Of a stretch of 9,483 bases of DNA, positions 4,900 through 9,483 are shown piece after piece (within the stretch, counting starts at the first letter, position 1; each line of letters opens with the position of its first letter). The notes below the pieces were generated by a model. The model was not told the DNA's origin. It worked only from the letters and a program-made list of their open reading frames with translations, and made no database searches. This DNA comes from Deltaproteobacteria bacterium (lineage in GTDB: Bacteria > Myxococcota_A > Polyangia > HGW-17 > SLPX01). The stretch lies in NCBI GenBank assembly GCA_011390535.1, contig JAABSF010000073.1, positions 1 through 9,483 on the forward strand, given 5' to 3'. The translations under genes were made by a program, and so were the position numbers.

Positions 4900-7872
4900 C
4901 TATCTCTCTTTCAGCTCAAGATAACGCAATCGCCTGCGCATCTTCTTTACCCGCCTCGCCCTAACTGTACCATGCTCAAGCTCATCGAACCTCTTGAGGG
5001 ACTGTAACGCAAGGGGTGAATTTTTCTGAAGATGAATCAAAACCCAAGCTAAACCGTACTGAGCGTCAGGCGATTCGGGCGCGGCTGCTGCCGCCTTTTC
5101 ATACCAGCGAAGAGCTTCATCGGGCTTGCCCCGCCGCCGAAGATATTCCGCCCGCCTGAAATAGGCCAAATGGTGTGCGTATTTATACCTGAGCGCCATC
5201 TTGTATATGGCCTCGACCTTAGATCTATTATAATTTTTCTTGTATGAAAGGAGCTCGGCCAGCTCCGAGTATAACTCAGACGCCCGATAACCTGAACCTG
5301 CTTTTCGAAAAGCTCTAGCGGCGTGCATGTACGCCTTAACAGTCTGTCTATCACCGTCATCTTCCGCAAACTGCCGAGCCATCTCAACCAAAACCTCCGG
5401 GTTCCTTTTTGATTGTCGATAAGCCTTTAAATAGAGGGCCCGGGCATGCTCACTCCCCTTGAGTGCCATGGCAATAGCCGCCAGCTTAAGTGTCCCTTTG
5501 TAAAACTCCGGAGAAAGCTCCATGACGACCTCAAACGAACGACGGGCTCTTCTCCATTGCCGCTCCTCAAGCGAAACCTGTCCCCTGAGGTAATGTCCAA
5601 GGTGGCTCTCAGGAAAATCTTTTCGTAACCGATCAGCCAATTGCAGGGCATTCTCCATGTCACCCATCCGAAACAGGAGCCTCCCCCAATCATAAAGCAA
5701 AACCGGGGATAAAACCTCAATGTCCTGAAGCTTATCCAACTCCCTCCGTGCAGCTTTCAACTCACCGGCTCTATAAAACGCCGTCGCTAGATCCAACCGG
5801 CTTCTGACGCCCTTTGCTTCATGTTCAAATTTTGCGGCAAAAAATGACAATGCCCGCCGCGGTCGCCCCATCTTCTGAAGTGCCCATCCCATGAAATTGC
5901 TGAAACCTGGAAATTCAGTGACTGAGATATTTTTCATCACCTTCCATGCACGAATGGGGCGACATTTTATCATCAGAGCTATCCCTTTCAAAAGAGAACC
6001 CAAGCTCTCATCCTTCACCAGTTTTCTTAGTCGCCCCGCCATTTTCAAATCTCGCGCACGATAAGCATATAGACCACAAGCTTCCAAAACCTTCCCGACA
6101 CTCCGCTCTCTTAGATTAATGGTGGACTTATTCTTATCTGAATCTGTTTTAGACCGGCTTCCTACACCTCCCTGCGCTGAATTCCGATCAGGAGTTTTGT
6201 GTTCCCCGGAGTTGATTTCAGCACCAATTTTTCCTGATCTGGAACTTCGTCCTCGCCCACCTTCCGACTTACTCACTAAAACAGAAATGCCGGGAGATGG
6301 AACTACATGTGAAATCGACTTGCCTGATAACCCTTTAGGAACACCTTTCATCGCCAACAAGGCATCTACATCGCCCTTGCTCTCTACAAAGCCCTTGCAA
6401 ATACGCCCTGCTTCCCCATGCTCGTTGTTTTCCAATAAAGCTCTTACGCGGTATGCCTTTACCAAGGCTCTCTCTTGCGACCCAAGACTCGAAAGACGCA
6501 CTTCCGATAAATATTTAAGTGCTCCCTCAGCGTCACCCGACCCCAGCGCTAACCGTGCTTGAAGCAACGGCGCTGCAGGATACTCTCGCACACGTTTCAG
6601 TTTCTCCCCCACTAATCGCTGAGCTTTCGCGATGTCTCCACCCGGCCTCAAATGAATAGCTAACAATTCAAGCAAATACTCGGGTTCTTGTGGGCGGAGA
6701 GAGATACAGCGCTTGAGATATGACACAGATTCCAAAACCCTTTCCCCAAGTCCTTCCAACAAGTTCTGCCTGCTCTTTACGAGTAAAGCCCGCGCTGCAT
6801 ATTTCGGTATATCTTTAACCCTTTCAAAGAGTTTTTTCACAGCAGTCTCGTCCACACCCTGACCGACAAGCTGATTTACAAGAGCCATCTCTATCTTTGC
6901 GCCTACATGTTCCGGGCTTAACTGGAGCACTTTGGTCAACAGCGCTTCGCTCTCCATAAACCTGCCGCGTAAACGTTGCACCACCGCCATCTCATAAATA
7001 GCCGGCAGAAATTTTTTATCATTGCTCACCGCCAACCGCAAAGTGGCCTCGGCCGCCTCTAAATCTCCCATCCTAAGCCTGGAGACACCTAAAATATACC
7101 CAAGACGAGCAGACCGGGGATAGTGAACAAGCCCCCTCTCTGCCGCTCGAGCCGCCGCATCATACTTATCTTTGTAAAGCAATAGATAGGCTTCCACCAC
7201 TGTCTCTTGCTCATCGGTGATCCCCAGCCTCTTGGCTTGAACCAAACTCTCTTCCGCCAACCTCCCGGCACGAGCCCCTCCGTCAAAACGCCCCCATCTG
7301 ATCACCTCCAGCTCCGCTCTTGCAATCAATATCTTGGCAGAATTGGGTTTTTCCTTAAGCAGAGCCGTTAAGACCTGCGACCCCTCCCTGTAGCTCAATG
7401 CCGTATCAAGAGCCATCATAGACTGAACCTTCCGGAGCCTCTGTTCGATCCGCTTTTGTCTGGCCTGATGATAAACCAACACACCCGTAACAACAGCAAA
7501 CGTAATCAAAAGGGCAGCCCCCAACACCCAAAGGAAAACCTTGATGATCGAACGTCTCCTTTGAGACTTGGGCTTCAACTTTGAGCTCGACACCACCTCT
7601 TTTTTGGAAACCTCGTTCTCACCACTAACGCCACCTCCATCCCGTGCCCCATTCTTTCGTTCAAATGCAGGATTCGACACCACCAAAGCAAGCCCGGATC
7701 TATCAGTGCTCGAAGTCTCGCCACGACCCTCAACGCCATCACCACGTTTAACTCCCTCACCAACAAAGGATACACTTCCCCTTTTGCCATCTTTTTTTCC
7801 AATCAAATCGCGCTGCTCCTCATGTGTATCTTTATGTGAGCTGGATGAAGTAGCGTCGAACTTTTCTCTCAT
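4900..7872 (-). CDS. Large single-pass membrane TPR-repeat protein
   Basis: A 990-aa scaffold protein. Residues 1-105 are hydrophilic, rich in S, G, K and E, and probably disordered in the cytoplasm; a basic KSQRRR patch precedes one membrane helix at about 109-134; the rest would face the periplasm. From about 141 to 966 it is built of tetratricopeptide helix pairs, clearest at 255-288, 289-322, 724-754, 757-790 and 902-934, where the W/L-G-Y-A-P spacing and terminal 'P' are visible (for example 'ALRWYEKAAAAAPESPDA'). A disordered Ser/Lys/Gly-rich insertion at about 511-589 splits the solenoid in two. The frame is open to ATG at 7896 and TTG at 7899, but only the ATG at 7872 has a good ribosome site (GGAG, spacing 5), so I start there. 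No catalytic domain is seen. First gene of the presumed operon with the HEAT protein. Confidence 0.87.
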   Translation of the reverse strand: MREKFDATSSSSHKDTHEEQRDLIGKKDGKRGSVSFVGEGVKRGDGVEGRGETSSTDRSGLALVVSNPAFERKNGARDGGGVSGENEVSKKEVVSSSKLKPKSQRRRSIIKVFLWVLGAALLITFAVVTGVLVYHQARQKRIEQRLRKVQSMMALDTALSYREGSQVLTALLKEKPNSAKILIARAELEVIRWGRFDGGARAGRLAEESLVQAKRLGITDEQETVVEAYLLLYKDKYDAAARAAERGLVHYPRSARLGYILGVSRLRMGDLEAAEATLRLAVSNDKKFLPAIYEMAVVQRLRGRFMESEALLTKVLQLSPEHVGAKIEMALVNQLVGQGVDETAVKKLFERVKDIPKYAARALLVKSRQNLLEGLGERVLESVSYLKRCISLRPQEPEYLLELLAIHLRPGGDIAKAQRLVGEKLKRVREYPAAPLLQARLALGSGDAEGALKYLSEVRLSSLGSQERALVKAYRVRALLENNEHGEAGRICKGFVESKGDVDALLAMKGVPKGLSGKSISHVVPSPGISVLVSKSEGGRGRSSRSGKIGAEINSGEHKTPDRNSAQGGVGSRSKTDSDKNKSTINLRERSVGKVLEACGLYAYRARDLKMAGRLRKLVKDESLGSLLKGIALMIKCRPIRAWKVMKNISVTEFPGFSNFMGWALQKMGRPRRALSFFAAKFEHEAKGVRSRLDLATAFYRAGELKAARRELDKLQDIEVLSPVLLYDWGRLLFRMGDMENALQLADRLRKDFPESHLGHYLRGQVSLEERQWRRARRSFEVVMELSPEFYKGTLKLAAIAMALKGSEHARALYLKAYRQSKRNPEVLVEMARQFAEDDGDRQTVKAYMHAARAFRKAGSGYRASELYSELAELLSYKKNYNRSKVEAIYKMALRYKYAHHLAYFRRAEYLRRRGKPDEALRWYEKAAAAAPESPDAQYGLAWVLIHLQKNSPLALQSLKRFDELEHGTVRARRVKKMRRRLRYLELKER

Positions 7873-7877
7873 GACTT

Positions 7878-7881
7878 CTCC
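7878..7881 (-). promoter_or_regulatory. Ribosome binding site deciding the start of the TPR gene
   Basis: On the minus strand CTGGAGAAGTC directly precedes the ATG at 7872-7870, giving GGAG with a five-base spacer. The in-frame ATG at 7896 and TTG at 7899 have no purine-rich match at the right distance, so they are less likely starts. Confidence 0.6.
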
Positions 7882-7899
7882 AGAAGTTCTTTCCATCAA

Positions 7900-8143
7900 A
7901 AACGAAAGGTGTCACTTGGAACTTTTAGTTTGAAAACTATTCAATCATCATGAACAGGTGTTTTCGATCTTTATCGTCGCTCGAGGGTTATTCTGCCTTA
8001 GATTCGTTTTCATGGTGATATCGACGAAACCATTGAAATAAAAGCGATACCGGACCCTCGCCGGACAATACATCATAACCGGGAAGGACAATGCTAACAC
8101 CGAACACAAAGGAAAACAACCACCACAAGCCGACTCTGCATGA
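7900..8143. other. Intergenic region upstream of the TPR operon
   Basis: This stretch should hold the minus-strand promoter of the three-gene cluster, but I see no convincing -35/-10 pair. Short frames on both strands are broken by stops and have no recognisable protein character. Its right part may contain decayed upstream sequence of the pseudogene that begins at about 8144: the plus-strand frame of that remnant, past its TGA at 8141, is open back to 8042. Confidence 0.4.
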
Positions 8144-8473
8144 CAATCGAAAAGCAGAAATAATTGGATCGGTTCGGCCCATGCCTGTCCTGCTTTCCCT
8201 TCTTTTTTCTCCGGCACAATGAACGTTTTCTGGAACATCAACGGAACCGGCAATGTGTATGCATACAACCAGGGCATGGGTTACATTGTAGGCACCGGAC
8301 CGGAGATTCAGCTCAGCACTGACCTTGAGCTCACAGGGTGGCTGGAGCAGTTTCTCTCAGAGGGAACCGAACCGGAGGACTATAGTGATTTTGTAGGTGG
8401 AGCCGCTGATTTGGCACCTCAATCTCTTTACGAAGAGCAGCTCGCCCGCAGGCTTCAATCCGTATGTCCTTAG
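8144..8473 (+). pseudogene. C-terminal remnant of a secreted beta-helix-type protein
   Basis: The frame is open from 8144 (just after a TGA at 8141) to a TAG at 8471-8473. The part from about 8180 on reads like real protein: 'FFSGTMNVFWNINGTGNVY', then 'GMGYIVGTGPEIQLSTDLEL', then 'GTEPEDY...GAADLAPQSLYEEQLARRL'. This order (a 'G-T-x-N-V-F-W-N' strand, a 'G-x-G-Y-I-V-G-T' strand, an 'E-D-Y' step and a final 'SLYEEQL' helix) is, from memory, the C-terminus of large secreted right-handed beta-helix proteins of myxobacteria. An 84-aa frame could start at the ATG at 8219, but that codon sits inside the conserved strand, has no ribosome binding site before it and no signal peptide follows. I therefore read it as a truncated, non-functional remnant; a divergent small gene remains possible. 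Confidence 0.5.
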
Positions 8474-8653
8474 GTGAGGGCTCTTAGTATCTGTGAGCTA
8501 AACTCCTGTTTCACCCGCCCACGCACCAGCATCGATGTTGATCGCATCCCAATCGTCGGTATATTTTGGCCCACACCATAACGTTTCTTGACACTATCTT
8601 CCTAAAAACCGCAATCCGCAACGTCGCGGCCGGCAGACATAATCGAGTGCGAC

Positions 8654-8681
8654 TGACCCCAGCCGCTCAAAGCAGGGGTCA
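8654..8681 (-). terminator. Hairpin downstream of the acetyltransferase gene (possible factor-dependent or weak terminator)
   Basis: TGACCCC (8654-8660) pairs with GGGGTCA (8675-8681); after one A-A mismatch, GC pairs with GC, leaving an eight-base loop. The total is nine pairs plus one mismatch. It starts 12 bases past the stop codon of the acetyltransferase gene, where a terminator would be expected, but no T-run follows on the minus strand, so it is not a canonical intrinsic terminator. Confidence 0.4.
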
Positions 8682-8693
8682 ACTCAACCTGTG

Positions 8694-9170
8694 TTAGAGC
8701 TCTTTTTCCATAAGGCGGTAAGAGGTCTCGGTCATCCCGAGATATCCGTAGACCTCCCGGGCCACCTCGTTGGTGCTCTCAACGTACAGCCTCACCCCAC
8801 ACACCTCCCCACAAGCTTTGGCACGCTCCAAAACCTCGCGGTAAAGCGAAGCATAGACCCCGCGACGCCTCCACTGAGGCCGCACATAGACACTTTGAAT
8901 CCACCAAAATAACCCGTCACGCCAGTCGCTCCACTCAAACGTTAAAAGGAGCTGGCCCACCGGCTCCCTCCCCCCTTCCCTTTCTCCTTGCCCATTCTCT
9001 TCAGCGATGAGGTAAAATCCAAGGGACCGGTCTCTCAAAACCCGGCCCACACCGCGCTCCAACCTCCGCCGATCTAGACATTTCTCTTCGGTCTCAAAGG
9101 CCATGGCCAGGTTATTTGCCACTAAAAAACCTAAATCTTGCTCTCTCGCTTCACGGATCACAAGCTTCAT
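8694..9170 (-). CDS. GNAT-family N-acetyltransferase
   Basis: A 158-aa acetyl-CoA-dependent N-acetyltransferase of the GNAT fold, near the usual 150-180 aa. Strand 1 is 'MKLVIREAREQDLGFLV'; 'GFYLIAEE' (51-58) and 'PVGQLLLTFEWSDWRDG' (70-86) are the central strands. Motif A at 93-108 reads 'SVYVRPQWRRRGVYASLY', where R101-x-x-G104 is the start of the acetyl-CoA pyrophosphate loop; the usual G/A two residues on is Tyr106. Motif B is 'RLYVESTNEVAREVYGYLGM' (127-146) with Asn134 and the Tyr141-x-x-x-Gly turn. The 'NLAMAFETEEK' and 'EWSDWRDGLFWWIQSVYVRP' segments match a common subfamily of small stand-alone acetyltransferases whose substrate I do not know. A short E/G-rich loop at 59-69 is an insertion. 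Start ATG at 9170 is supported by GGAGG at 9180-9184. It appears monocistronic and cytoplasmic. Confidence 0.93.
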   Translation of the reverse strand: MKLVIREAREQDLGFLVANNLAMAFETEEKCLDRRRLERGVGRVLRDRSLGFYLIAEENGQGEREGGREPVGQLLLTFEWSDWRDGLFWWIQSVYVRPQWRRRGVYASLYREVLERAKACGEVCGVRLYVESTNEVAREVYGYLGMTETSYRLMEKEL

Positions 9171-9179
9171 TGTTTATTT

Positions 9180-9184
9180 CCTCC
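9180..9184 (-). promoter_or_regulatory. Strong ribosome binding site of the acetyltransferase gene
   Basis: GGAGGAAA on the minus strand (plus-strand 9177-9184) lies upstream of the ATG at 9170, with nine bases between GGAGG and the start. It confirms the start codon. Confidence 0.75.
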
Positions 9185-9207
9185 GACGTAGGCGCCTCAA
9201 TACGTCG
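9184..9207. promoter_or_regulatory. Perfect inverted repeat abutting the acetyltransferase ribosome binding site
   Basis: CGACGTA (9184-9190) and TACGTCG (9201-9207) are exact inverted copies separated by ten bases that include the palindrome AGGCGCCT overlap. On the mRNA the 3' arm ends in the first G of the GGAGG site, so this could be an operator dyad or a small hairpin that affects ribosome access. Confidence 0.4.
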
Positions 9208-9283
9208 CGGTTTATTTCGCTGCATACTTCACAGCATCGTCTGCGATAAAGATATAACACAACATGCAACCAAACCCTAGGCC

Positions 9284-9427
9284 GGCCGCGTCCCCGTTCG
9301 GCCGCGTCCCCGTTCGGCCGCGTCCCCGTTCGGCCGCGTCCCCGTCCAGCCGCGTCCCCGTCCAGCTGCGTCCCCGTCCAGCCGCGTCCCCATCCCACCA
9401 CGTCCCCATCCCACCACGTCCCCATCT
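9284..9427. repeat. Nine-copy 16-bp GC-rich tandem repeat
   Basis: The invariant core GTCCCC recurs exactly every 16 bases at 9290, 9306, 9322, 9338, 9354, 9370, 9386, 9402 and 9418, giving nine full units over 144 bp. Units 1-3 are GGCCGCGTCCCCGTTC, unit 4 ends GTCC, units 5-6 begin AGC, unit 7 ends ATCC, and units 8-9 begin CACCAC. Because 16 is not a multiple of three, all minus-strand frames stay open and produce Gly/Arg/Asp-rich 16-residue repeats; these are artefacts of the array, not genes. No cas genes or spacers are present, so it is not CRISPR. Confidence 0.95.
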
Positions 9428-9483
9428 TGAGCGTAGTGACTAAGCACCTCTTTTGTCATCCATAAGCGACTAAAAAGCTAAGC

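Noticed and set aside
6119..6562. A 147-codon plus-strand frame within the TPR gene
   Set aside because: It is the antisense shadow of the disordered Ser/Lys-rich insertion and adjacent TPR units; its Pro/Ser bias comes from the codons on the other strand.
7900..8000. A sigma70-type promoter for the TPR operon
   Set aside because: TTGAAT-like and TAAAAG-like boxes can be found on the minus strand, but no pair has both good matches and a 16-18 bp spacing, so I do not annotate one.
8091..8222. A 43-codon plus-strand frame (ATG at 8091) preceded by GGAAGG and ending in an ATGA overlap with the ATG at 8219
   Set aside because: The overlap looks like translational coupling, but the spacer to the purine run is only three bases, the predicted peptide has no protein-like pattern, and the downstream partner reads as a truncated remnant.
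9284..9427. CRISPR array or G-quadruplex at the tandem repeat
   Set aside because: There are no spacers, the units are contiguous, and no cas genes are present. Each unit has only one G4 run on the minus strand with 12-base loops, too long for a convincing quadruplex.
9174..9459. Several overlapping minus-strand frames rich in Gly, Arg, Asp and Thr
   Set aside because: They all come from the 16-bp tandem repeat, which leaves every minus-strand frame open and forces a 16-residue period. They lack independent coding signs.

Overview
The window looks like chromosomal DNA of a Gram-negative bacterium, most likely from the Myxococcota/Bradymonadota (former Deltaproteobacteria) sphere. This is inferred from two lipoproteins carrying the 'P-x-G-x-GA-x-W' motif that I associate with that group, a long membrane-anchored TPR protein, a HEAT-repeat membrane protein, and the remnant of a beta-helix-type secreted protein with a C-terminus ('PEDY...SLYEEQLARRL') resembling myxobacterial surface proteins. 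Base composition is intermediate and no gene allows a species-level call.

Layout. Positions 44-2252 (+ strand) hold two divergent paralogous lipoproteins separated by a 277-bp gap that contains a compact, hairpin-rich GC island and a small 9-bp tandem repeat. Facing them, only 37 bp away, is a three-gene minus-strand cluster running 7872 -> 2290: a ~990-aa single-pass TPR solenoid protein, a 487-aa three-pass membrane protein with a HEAT-repeat domain, and a 322-aa soluble protein of unknown family. Gaps of 80-95 bp separate these genes, so they are probably one transcription unit, although internal promoters cannot be excluded. Positions 7900-8143 contain no convincing gene. Positions 8144-8473 (+) are an N-terminally truncated remnant of a larger secreted protein. 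An isolated GNAT acetyltransferase follows on the minus strand (8694-9170), with a good ribosome binding site abutted by a perfect inverted repeat and a hairpin just past its stop codon. The right end carries nine copies of a 16-bp GC-rich tandem repeat whose sequence changes step by step along the array.

How the parts may work together. The TPR and HEAT proteins are both inner-membrane-anchored protein-protein interaction scaffolds, and the third protein has charged, flexible ends suited to binding partners. The most economical reading is an uncharacterised envelope-associated complex. The two lipoproteins are envelope proteins next to it, but they are convergently transcribed, so a shared function is only a guess. 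No mobile element, CRISPR array, rRNA or tRNA was found, and nothing here identifies a known defence, secretion or metabolic system.
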